Shown here: positions 9,144-15,756 of the stretch, piece after piece
Layout of the letters: the number at the start of each line of letters is the position of its first letter
How positions within the stretch are numbered: the first letter of the stretch is position 1
DNA from: Pseudomonas antarctica
GTDB lineage: Bacteria; Pseudomonadota; Gammaproteobacteria; Pseudomonadales; Pseudomonadaceae
Direction of reading: 5' to 3'
Assembly: GCF_900624995.1 (NCBI RefSeq)
Contig: NZ_UYXQ01000008.1
Coordinates: 93,404 to 157,403 of the forward strand
Length of the DNA stretch: 64,000 nt
The notes under the pieces: model-generated
What the model was told of the DNA's origin: nothing
Seen by the model: only the letters and a program-made list of their open reading frames with translations
The model's database searches: none
Made by a program: the position numbers and the translations under genes

Positions 9144-11231
9144 TCAGAAACTGTAGGTGCCTGTGACCACCAAACTACGCGGCTCACCCGGCTGAATCTG
9201 CGCCGCACTCGTCGCTGATTCGTAGTAGTGTTTGTCGGCGATATTGTTCAGCGCCGCGCGTACATCCCATTCCTTCTGGCGGAACCCGGCCAACGCGTCC
9301 CAACGGCCATACCCCGGCAGCGCCACCGTGTTGAGGCTATCGGCATAACGGTCGCCCACCAGCGTCAAACCGGTTTCCGCGTACCAGCCCATCTCCGGTT
9401 TCCAGGTGATAAACAGGCTGCCATTGCGCTTGGCCACATCGCTGACGCGCTTGCCTTCAAAGCCGTTGTTGTCCTTCTCGACCTTGGCATCCTGCAGGCC
9501 GACGCCACCGCGCACATACCAATTGCCGACGATTTTGCCGGTGGCGGTCAGCTCCACACCGCGTGAGCGTTGCAGGCCGCTGAGCAGGGTAATGGTTCGG
9601 TCCAGCGGGTCGCTGGTGCGACGGTTATAAAGTTCAAGCTCGTACACGGCAAGGGTGGTGCTCAGACGGTCGTCGAGCCAGTCGCTCTTCACGCCGATTT
9701 CCTTTTGTTTGGTCAGCTCGGGGCTCAGGTCGTTAACGCTGCCGGCGGCGTTTGGCGTGATGCCGATCAGGCCGCCGCCAGCCGGGGAGAAGGTCTTGCT
9801 CCACGAGGCATAGAACGAGTGATTCTCAAGCGGCGTCCACACCAGGCCCACGCGCGGGCTGGTGCTGCGGCTATCGACGTCTTGCTGGGTGTTGAGCACC
9901 TTGCTGGTGGTGTCCACTTCAAAGTGGTCGTAACGCAGGCCTGCCAACAGTTGCCATTGATCGTTGAAACGCAATTGGTCTTGCACATACACCGCGCGGC
10001 TTTCGACTTCGGTGTGGTTGTCACTTGAAAGACTCATGCGCCCCGTGTGGCTCCGGTGGCGGTTGGGCGAGTTGAGGTCCAGGCTCGGCACGGCCTGGCC
10101 GCCACGGTTGACGGCGGTGGCGCTGTAGAGCTTCGGATCGCGACGCTGGCTGCCCAGCTCTATGCCGGTGAGCAGGCGGTGTTCCAGGCCGAACGTGTCA
10201 AAGCCACCTTCCAGCTCCAGGTTGTTGAAGACGTTGCGAGTGTTCAGGTCCTGTTGCCAGCGCTGGCGCGTGACCTGGTTGGTTTTGGGGTCGTAGCCGG
10301 TCTGGTAAGTGTTGTCGAAATCGCTGTCGAGCTTGAACACGCCGAGGGTGTGGCGCAGTTGCCAGTTGGCGTTGAGTTCATAGGCGAGCTTGGAGCGCAG
10401 GGACTGGGATTTGTCATCGATGTAGTCGCGGCTGTCGAAGTAGGTGCTGCTGCGGCTCACGTCTGCCGGGCGGCCGTTGACCCCGGGAATGCCACGGTCC
10501 GGTGTGCGGTTGTAGCGGCTGTATTCGTATTGCACCAACCAATTCAGGTCGGGCGTCAGCTGCCAGCTCATCGATGGCGCAAACAGCTGGCGGTTGCCGC
10601 TGACGCCGTCACGGAAGCTGTTGTTGTCCTGGTTGCCCATGTTCAGGCGCAGGCTGATGGTGTCGGTGGGGTCGGTGCTGAGGTCGGCATACAGGCTGCG
10701 CAGATCGTTGCTGCCGCCTTGGGCTTCGATACTGGATTTTTGCCCCGCCGTGGGCAATTTGCTTACGCGGTTGACGATACCGCCCTGGCCGCCTCGCCCG
10801 TACAGTACGGCTGCCGGGCCTTTGAGCACTTCGATGCGCTCGATGTTGTGCAAGTCGCGCACGTACTGGCTGTCGTCGCGAATGCCGTCCAGGTAGAAGT
10901 CATTGCTCGCGTCAAAACCACGAATGCGCAGGCTGTCGAAGCGCGTGTCGGCGCCGCTGCTGACGTTGGGAATCCCGCTGAGTGCCTGGCCCAGGTCGTT
11001 GGTGCCGTAGGCGCGCAGGTTTTCGGTTTTGACCGAATCGATGGCCTGGGGCACATAACGCACCGACGTGTTGGTGCGAGTGGCGGTGTTGGTCTCTTTG
11101 ACGCGTGGGTCGTCTTCATCAGCTTCGGTGCTGATCGAGGTTTCCGGCAAGATCGTGGCGGCACAGGCAAAACCGGCAGACAGCAGAACAGAAAGCCCAA
11201 GGGTGATAGGCGTCAGGCGGGAGGCAGGCAT
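9144..11231 (-). CDS. TonB-dependent siderophore receptor
   Basis: Outer-membrane beta-barrel receptor (695 aa) importing a ferric siderophore with TonB energy. The start at 11231 gives MPASRLTPITLGLSVLLSAG, a signal peptide ending near FACA. The plug domain has RGFDASNDFYLDGIRDDSQY, IERIEVLKGPAAVLYGRG and GGIVNRVSKLP. The barrel ends with the aromatic VTGTYSF. This subfamily is usually called ferrichrome- or catecholate-type (FhuE/Fiu-like), but the ligand cannot be read from sequence. A Fur-box-like match lies 41 bp upstream of the start. There is no adjacent sigma/anti-sigma pair, so cell-surface signalling is unlikely, and no long N-terminal signalling domain is present. Confidence 0.93.
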   Translation of the reverse strand: MPASRLTPITLGLSVLLSAGFACAATILPETSISTEADEDDPRVKETNTATRTNTSVRYVPQAIDSVKTENLRAYGTNDLGQALSGIPNVSSGADTRFDSLRIRGFDASNDFYLDGIRDDSQYVRDLHNIERIEVLKGPAAVLYGRGGQGGIVNRVSKLPTAGQKSSIEAQGGSNDLRSLYADLSTDPTDTISLRLNMGNQDNNSFRDGVSGNRQLFAPSMSWQLTPDLNWLVQYEYSRYNRTPDRGIPGVNGRPADVSRSSTYFDSRDYIDDKSQSLRSKLAYELNANWQLRHTLGVFKLDSDFDNTYQTGYDPKTNQVTRQRWQQDLNTRNVFNNLELEGGFDTFGLEHRLLTGIELGSQRRDPKLYSATAVNRGGQAVPSLDLNSPNRHRSHTGRMSLSSDNHTEVESRAVYVQDQLRFNDQWQLLAGLRYDHFEVDTTSKVLNTQQDVDSRSTSPRVGLVWTPLENHSFYASWSKTFSPAGGGLIGITPNAAGSVNDLSPELTKQKEIGVKSDWLDDRLSTTLAVYELELYNRRTSDPLDRTITLLSGLQRSRGVELTATGKIVGNWYVRGGVGLQDAKVEKDNNGFEGKRVSDVAKRNGSLFITWKPEMGWYAETGLTLVGDRYADSLNTVALPGYGRWDALAGFRQKEWDVRAALNNIADKHYYESATSAAQIQPGEPRSLVVTGTYSF

Positions 11232-11444
11232 GGAGGAATGTATCCAAAAAGTGCGGGAGGAGAAAATTTGCGCTAATGGTAATGCTTTGCATTTGCGCGC
11301 GTTATCTATTCCCAAAAATATACGTCGTCGAAAATGTTACATGATGTGTTTTCTTGACGAATTGGATGGTTTTTAGGGCGTGTGCGAAGGCCTTGGACTG
11401 CACCGCTTAGACTTTTTTCGCCTAAATACAGACGATTCACGAAA
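11232..11444. other. Intergenic region between divergent siderophore receptor and porin units
   Basis: The receptor-proximal half of a 411-bp gap without a gene. It holds the Fur-like site and an AT-rich promoter zone. The rest of the gap holds the promoter and short transcript described separately. Small ORFs here have no ribosome sites. Confidence 0.6.
11272..11290 (-). promoter_or_regulatory. Candidate Fur box upstream of the siderophore receptor
   Basis: GCTAATGGTAATGCTTTGC matches about 13 of 19 positions of the Fur consensus GATAATGATAATCATTATC by eye. It lies 41-59 bp upstream of the receptor ATG, where iron repression would be expected. Confidence 0.45.
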
Positions 11445-11474
11445 TTGACACATAGTTCAACGCGCGCATAGGAT
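11445..11474 (+). promoter_or_regulatory. Sigma-70 promoter upstream of the oprE-type gene
   Basis: TTGACA (11445-11450), an 18-bp spacer, then TAGGAT (11469-11474). The predicted transcript begins near 11481. Confidence 0.6.
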
Positions 11475-11480
11475 TGCGCC

Positions 11481-11560
11481 CAACGCCTGTGGCTAACAGC
11501 CATAACTCATCTAATAAAAAAAGGCCTGCGGCAGTTCAGTCGTCCGCAGGCCTTCTTTTT
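11481..11560 (+). ncRNA. Candidate short RNA or attenuated leader upstream of the porin gene
   Basis: A promoter at 11445-11474 and an intrinsic terminator at 11521-11559 would give a transcript of about 80 nt ending 83 bp before the porin ATG. No ORF with a ribosome site lies inside. It could be a free-standing sRNA, or a leader in which termination controls the porin gene. No known family recognised. Confidence 0.4.
11521..11559 (+). terminator. Intrinsic terminator in the porin 5' region
   Basis: AAGGCCTGCGG and CCGCAGGCCTT form a perfect 11-bp stem, loop of 12 nt, then CTTTTT. A run of A before it makes it terminator-like on the minus strand too. Confidence 0.8.
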
Positions 11561-11642
11561 CCTGGAGAAAGTTGACACCAGAAAAGCAACACGGAGCCTG
11601 GTGTCACAGCGCGTACTCAACCAGTAATAAGGAATATAAGAA

Positions 11643-12959
11643 ATGTTGAAGCAACGGATGGGTTTGATCGCTCTGGGGATTTTGAGCGCCACTCAAGCAA
11701 TGGCCAACGACCAGGAGCAATCCAAAGGTTTTGTTGAAGACAGCCACCTGAACATCGCAGCACGTAACGCCTACATCAGCCGTGACTACAAAAACGGTAA
11801 GCAAGACAAAGCCGAATGGGGCCAAGGCTTCATTGGTAAGTTTGAATCCGGCTTCACCCAAGGCACCGTTGGTGTGGGTGTGGACGTGATTGGCCAATAC
11901 GCTATCCGTCTGGACGGTGGTAAAGGTCGCGCTGGCGCAGGCGGTATCGACTTCTTCAAGCAGGGCAATGGCACGACCAACCCTGACGGCACGAACAACC
12001 CAGGTTCGGCACCGCACGACCTGGCCAAAGGCGGCGCTGCCGTGAAGTTCCGCGTTTCCAACACCGTGCTCAAGTACGGTGACCAGTTCCCGGCCGTGCC
12101 TGTGCTGCAGTACGACAACTCCCGTCTGTTGTCCGAAACCTACACCGGTACTTCGATCGTTTCCAAAGAGATCGCCGGTCTGCAACTGGACGCCGGTCAC
12201 TTCACCAAAGAAGCCCGCAAGAGCATGGAAGGCACCGACAGCGGTCGCCTGAAAAGCATCAACTACCTCGGCGGTAGCTACAAATTCACCGAAAGCCTGT
12301 CGGCTGCTCTGTACGCTTCCGACATGCAGGACGTGCTGAAGAAGCAATACGTCAACGTTAACTACGTGCTGGCCCTGCCAGAGAAGCAATCGTTGACCTT
12401 TGACTTCAACGGCTACAAAACCAAGCTGGACCGCAGCTTCGCCCTGGAAAACCAAGGTGATGCAGACGCCCGCGACAACAAAATCTGGAGCTTGGGCGCT
12501 ACCTGGGCTGTTGGCCCGCACAGCTTCACCGTCGCTCACCAGCGCAGCACCGGCGACACCGGCTACCTGTACGGCGGCTACCGCAACGCTGGCGGCATCG
12601 GCGACGGCGGCAATACCATCCTGCTGGCCAACTCCTACTGGTCCGACTTCAACGGTAAGGACGAGCGCTCCTGGCAAGCAGGCTACGGCCTGGACTTCAG
12701 CGCCTTCGGCGTACCTGGCCTGACCTACAACATCGCCTACGTGCGCGGCACCAACATTGACGACGGTACCAACCGCGGCCGTGGCACCGAGCGTGAAATC
12801 TTCAACCAGTTCAAATACGTCGTTCAGAGCGGCCCAGCCAAAGACCTGAGCCTGCGCGCTCGTGCCTCCTGGTTGCGCGTCTCCAGCAACGCCAGCGAGT
12901 ACAACGTAGGCGGTAACGAAATCCGTCTGTTCGCCGACTACCCAATCAACGTTTTCTAA
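11643..12959 (+). CDS. oprE: OprD-family outer-membrane porin, OprE-like
   Basis: An 18-strand substrate-specific porin of the OprD family, 438 aa, for small anionic or amino-acid-like solutes. The signal peptide is MLKQRMGLIALGILSATQAM with cleavage near AMA/ND. The mature start FVEDSHLNIAARNAYISRDY is the typical OprD-family N-terminus (D-S-x-L-x-x-x-x-R-N-x-Y). The C-terminus ends FADYPINVF with terminal Phe for barrel assembly. Codon use is highly biased to preferred codons, as for an abundant protein. The OprE name is suggested by length, the N-terminal sequence and linkage to aguA. OprQ is the close alternative. A terminator follows directly. Confidence 0.85.
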   Translation: MLKQRMGLIALGILSATQAMANDQEQSKGFVEDSHLNIAARNAYISRDYKNGKQDKAEWGQGFIGKFESGFTQGTVGVGVDVIGQYAIRLDGGKGRAGAGGIDFFKQGNGTTNPDGTNNPGSAPHDLAKGGAAVKFRVSNTVLKYGDQFPAVPVLQYDNSRLLSETYTGTSIVSKEIAGLQLDAGHFTKEARKSMEGTDSGRLKSINYLGGSYKFTESLSAALYASDMQDVLKKQYVNVNYVLALPEKQSLTFDFNGYKTKLDRSFALENQGDADARDNKIWSLGATWAVGPHSFTVAHQRSTGDTGYLYGGYRNAGGIGDGGNTILLANSYWSDFNGKDERSWQAGYGLDFSAFGVPGLTYNIAYVRGTNIDDGTNRGRGTEREIFNQFKYVVQSGPAKDLSLRARASWLRVSSNASEYNVGGNEIRLFADYPINVF

Positions 12960-12991
12960 TTGATTCGGCGTCGCGCCTGATTCCAGGCGAT

Positions 12992-13021
12992 AAAAAACCC
13001 CGACTGGTTCGGGGTTTTTTT
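12992..13021 (+). terminator. Intrinsic terminator after the porin gene
   Basis: AACCCCGA and TCGGGGTT pair around CTGGT, followed by TTTTTTT. It starts 33 bp after the stop codon. Confidence 0.92.
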
Positions 13022-13109
13022 ATGCGCGCCTGCCGGCCTCTGATTTGTTACATCGCAGTACTAATGAAGTGCTCCGCGCCACCTTTATCCCCTTCAGGCG
13101 CCCGCCTAA

Positions 13110-13313
13110 ATGAGCCCCACTTGCCCGCCCATCACCCGTGACGGCGTTACCCCGGAGCAAAAAGCCCAGGTCATCGCCGAATTCACCGAAACCTTCGAAC
13201 GCGTTCTCAGCAAAAGCCCCGACCTGACCTACATCGTCATCGAAGAAGCCGACACCGATAGCTGGGGCTACGCCGGTATCACCACCACCGAATATCGCAA
13301 ATCCCAAGCCTGA
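13110..13313 (+). pseudogene. 4-oxalocrotonate tautomerase-like protein with displaced catalytic proline
   Basis: A small 67-aa tautomerase-superfamily protein. The region GVTPEQKAQVIAEFTETFER, DLTYIVIEEADTDSWGYAG and TTTEYRK is family-typical. Active members need Pro directly after the initiator Met. Here the start reads MSPTCPPITRDG, so processing would expose Ser and the Pro is one residue too late, and the first beta strand is altered. A small N-terminal lesion seems likely. The next gene, 14 bp downstream, is a broken SDR. The two are commonly paired and both look decayed here. Confidence 0.65.
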
Positions 13314-13327
13314 ACTGGAGCACTATC

Positions 13328-13874
13328 ATGAGCAAAGTCGTCGTCATTACTGGCGCCTCCCAAGGCATCGGCGCCGCCGTGGTCCACGCGCTACCGCGCC
13401 CTCGATTATCGCGTGGTCGCCACCTCGCGCTCGATTTAGCCGTCCACTGACCCGAACATCCACACCGTGGCCGGCATCTTCGTTGCCAAACCCTTCACCG
13501 GCTACACCCACGAAGACTACGCAAACATGCTGGCCGGGCACATCGTCAACATCACCACCAGCCTGGTCGACCCCGCGATTGACGGCGTGCCGTCAGTGCT
13601 GGCCTCGCTGACCAAAGGCGGCCTGAACGCCGCGACCAAATCCCTGGCAATTGAATACGCCAAACGCGGTATTCGCGTGAACGCAGTGAGCCTCGGGATT
13701 ATCAAAACGCCCATGCACGGCGAAGAAACCCACGCGGCGCTGGGCCGCCTGCATCCGGTCGGGCACATGGGCGAAGCGAGTGACATTGCCCAGGCGATCA
13801 TCTACCTGGAAAACGCCGGGTTCGTCACCGGCGAGATCCTGCACGTGGACGGCCGCCAAAGCGCCGGGCACTGA
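13328..13874 (+). pseudogene. Short-chain dehydrogenase, disrupted by deletion/frameshift
   Basis: It begins well (MSKVVVITGASQGIGAAVV, a Rossmann TGASQGIG), then shifts frame and stops near 13435. SDR sequence resumes in another frame from about 13467 (FVAKPFTGYTHEDYANMLAG) to the normal C-terminus FVTGEILHVDGRQSAGH at 13874. Roughly 60 residues between the cofactor site and the middle of the fold are missing. At the usual YxxxK position the sequence reads ASLTK, with Ala for Tyr. The C-terminal 135-codon frame could be translated but cannot form an SDR. It follows the decayed tautomerase gene. Confidence 0.85.
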
Positions 13875-13910
13875 CAAAAAAACGCCCCGGCCTTTCCAAG
13901 CCGAGGCGCT
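13875..13910 (-). terminator. Terminator for the DUF3077 gene (minus strand)
   Basis: CGCC-CGGC and GCCG-GGCG pair with one bulge. On the minus strand the stem is followed by TTTTTTT. It lies about 80 bp beyond the stop of the minus-strand gene at 13990. Confidence 0.7.
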
Positions 13911-13935
13911 CTATCAACTACCGATGTAAACCACC

Positions 13936-13960
13936 TGTGGGAGCCGGGCTTGCCCGCGAT
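13936..13960. repeat. Single REP half-element
   Basis: TGTGGGAGCCGGGCTTGCCC followed by GCGAT is one arm of a REP sequence. No inverted partner is nearby. Confidence 0.7.
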
Positions 13961-13989
13961 AGCGCCCGCCCGGCCACCCCATTCACCTC

Positions 13990-14274
13990 TTATTGCTCGG
14001 CATTGCAGGGCGACTCCAACACCTTCACCACATCATCAATCACCGCCTTGACCATCTCCTGCAAATAATGCGACGCCCAAGCATAACGGTCCGTCTCCTT
14101 CGTCATCGCCGCATCTTCTGCTAGCAGTTTGGCGACGTGGAGCAAATCGGAAACGTGGTGCAAGGCTTCATGCAGAGGGACGCCGCTGTTAACGCGGAAC
14201 AGAGGTTGATCGCAGTGGAAGGAGAAAGGGGTGACGCCGAGGGTGGTTAACGCGGAGGGATTTGTAACGGTCAT
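13990..14274 (-). CDS. DUF3077 family protein
   Basis: A small cytoplasmic protein of 94 aa common in Pseudomonas, of unknown function. The start at 14274 is chosen because GGGAG lies seven bases upstream. An ATG five codons earlier overlaps that ribosome site. Family-like features are FSFHCDQPLFRVNSGVPLHE and the helical segment with SDLLHVAKLLAEDAA. It is the last chromosomal gene left of the island and is transcribed away from it. Confidence 0.75.
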   Translation of the reverse strand: MTVTNPSALTTLGVTPFSFHCDQPLFRVNSGVPLHEALHHVSDLLHVAKLLAEDAAMTKETDRYAWASHYLQEMVKAVIDDVVKVLESPCNAEQ

Positions 14275-14667
14275 TGGTGAGACTCCCATATCGAGTGAGA
14301 GCTACCACGTTCGTAGTTTCAACGAATACGTGGCGCTTTGGGCGCCTGCATCAAAATCGGGTTCTCAGGCCCGGTCGCTGCATTGGCAGTGACGGAGCGG
14401 AGGTTAGCGTGGTGGGGGGAGGGGGAGCAATCGGGAAAATGGATTGGTTGTTTTTTAGCCTATCCGAGCGTGATGGATAGGCTGCTGAGGAAATTATTTG
14501 TTTTATGGATACGCCATAATTATTGGCCAGCCATAATTTTGCATAAAGATAGAAGTGCCAGCGGAGGAGGTGGCTTCCGGGGCTATAACCCGTCTATTTC
14601 AACGCATGACGCACACCCAAACCCCAGAAACAACAAAGCCCTCACATTGCTGTGAGGGCTTCGTCTT
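14275..14667. other. Gene-free chromosomal flank of the island
   Basis: No convincing gene. It contains a 9-bp-stem inverted repeat AGCCTATCC/GGATAGGCT at 14457-14483 without a downstream U tract and, at its right end, the displaced tRNA-Thr terminator. The plus-strand ORFs here lack ribosome sites. Confidence 0.6.
14628..14660 (-). terminator. Original tRNA-Thr terminator, displaced by the island
   Basis: AGCCCTCACA and TGTGAGGGCT form a perfect 10-bp stem with a 4-nt loop. On the minus strand it is followed by TTGTTGTTT. It sits eight bases from the left att repeat, exactly where a terminator of the minus-strand tRNA-Thr would lie if the 13.3-kb island were removed. Confidence 0.8.
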
Positions 14668-14685
14668 ATATGGTGCCGGCACCAG
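14668..14685. repeat. Left island attachment repeat (att)
   Basis: ATATGGTGCCGGCACCAG is identical to 27961-27978, which includes the 3' CCA end of tRNA-Thr. The two copies diverge at once on both sides, as expected for att cores after integration. Confidence 0.88.
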
Positions 14686-14930
14686 ACGAACGGTATGTTT
14701 CTGCGGGGCGATGTTTTCCGGGCGTCTGGATTTTGGTGGAAATTTCGGCGTACCCCAACTAGTAACTATAGATAAATCAGCTAGTTATGGCGTTCGGTGG
14801 AATCGAATTCGGGACTAGTAAACTGTGAGCATGTGCTGTGCTCGGTACGTAGAGTTGCGAGCGACACACGTAACCCTGTGAGTTGTGTAAAAACCAACCG
14901 TTTGTAGGCTTGCCCAAATGAGGTTTTTAC

Positions 14931-14962
14931 CTCACCGTAAAGACTAATGTCTTTACAGTGAG
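14931..14962. promoter_or_regulatory. 32-bp inverted repeat, likely operator of the toxin-antitoxin operon
   Basis: CTCAC-GTAAAGAC and its complement GTCTTTAC-GTGAG pair across TAAT with a single unpaired base pair position. It ends 9 bp before the antitoxin ATG. Ribbon-helix-helix antitoxins bind such repeats to repress their own operon. Confidence 0.7.
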
Positions 14963-14971
14963 GGCCATCCC

Positions 14972-15211
14972 ATGGCGTCCATCAATGTCCGTATCGACGA
15001 CGATCTCAAAGCGCGTGCTTACCACGAGCTGGAAAAGCTCGGCGTCACCCCTTCTGAGCTGATGCGCCAAGCCTTGCAGTACGTAGCAGAGCGCGGTCAG
15101 CTACCTTTTAAGCCAGTCCTGATGACCGAGGAAGATGAAGCCTTGATCGCAACGGTGCGCGAGCGGCTGGCTGCTCCCCAGCGGGTTAAAGTTTCACTAG
15201 ATGACCTATAG
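14972..15211 (+). CDS. RelB/DinJ-family antitoxin
   Basis: Ribbon-helix-helix antitoxin, 79 aa. It binds DNA through its N-terminal strand (MASINVRIDDDLKARAYHEL), where the beta strand SINVRID is followed by the helix-turn-helix-like VTPSELMRQALQYVAERG. The C-terminal part would wrap and neutralise the toxin. It overlaps the toxin gene by 11 bp, the usual coupling. A 32-bp inverted repeat directly upstream is the probable autoregulatory operator. GAGGG precedes the ATG. Confidence 0.9.
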   Translation: MASINVRIDDDLKARAYHELEKLGVTPSELMRQALQYVAERGQLPFKPVLMTEEDEALIATVRERLAAPQRVKVSLDDL

Positions 15212-15488
15212 CCTCGAATTCGATGCGCGGGCATTAAAGGAGTGGCACAAATTGGGGGATACCGTACGCCAGCAACTCAAGAAGAAGTTGGCCACGATTC
15301 TGGTCAATCCGCGCATTGAAGCCAACCGTCTGCATGCCTTACCCGACTGCTACAAGATCAAGCTGCGCAGTAGCGGCTATCGGCTAGTTTATCAGGTGAT
15401 CGACCAGGAGATCATGGTGTTCGTGGTGGCCGTCGATAAGCACGAGCGTGAGCAGGTTTATCGCAAAGCGGCTGAGCGGTTAAGTTAG
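15201..15488 (+). CDS. RelE-family mRNA interferase toxin
   Basis: A 95-aa RelE/ParE-superfamily toxin. The family pattern is MTYSLEFDARALKEWHKL at the start, then KKLATILVNPRIEANRL, LPDCYKIKLRSSGYRLVYQV and the C-terminal VVAVDKHEREQVYRKAAERL. The basic residues and terminal Tyr-Arg region match RelE-type ribosome-dependent nucleases that cut mRNA in the A site. It is intact in length and is probably a stabilisation module for this end of the island. Confidence 0.9.
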   Translation: MTYSLEFDARALKEWHKLGDTVRQQLKKKLATILVNPRIEANRLHALPDCYKIKLRSSGYRLVYQVIDQEIMVFVVAVDKHEREQVYRKAAERLS

Positions 15489-15756
15489 CGGAGTATGCAA
15501 CGTGTAAGTGAAACCTCACCGGGTCAGATTGTGTGAAAACGCGAGCATGATTCTGGGAGTAGTGCGTAGTGCTACGAAGCATTCAGTGGGACATGATGGG
15601 GCACCAGGAGTCGAATAAGAAATTAACGAACTGATTTATATATTTTTAATATCAATTATAAAGATTACTATCCCTATGATTATCCTGATCAGCCTTCGCA
15701 TTTTATTTGTCACACCAACTCTCTGCTGAGCTCTCAGCTAATCTCGGGGTGGCACT
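15489..15756. other. Gene-free junction with internal att-like site
   Basis: 268 bp between the toxin stop and the kinase-gene stop. It contains the 16-bp tRNA-Thr match at 15600-15615 and then an AT-rich stretch (15616-15720). No gene seen. Confidence 0.6.
15600..15615. repeat. Internal att-like copy of tRNA-Thr sequence
   Basis: GGCACCAGGAGTCGAA is identical to 27971-27986, covering the acceptor end and T arm of tRNA-Thr. It reaches further into the tRNA than the left att copy at 14668. A chance 16-bp match to this tRNA in the island is very unlikely. Confidence 0.75.

Noticed and set aside
14457..14483. AGCCTATCC/GGATAGGCT hairpin as a terminator
   Set aside because: The T run precedes rather than follows the stem on the plus strand, and the minus strand is followed by A residues.
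14799..14815. tRNA-T-arm-like GGAATCGAATTCGGGAC as a third att site
   Set aside because: It resembles a generic T arm but differs from tRNA-Thr at several positions. Mentioned only as supporting detail.
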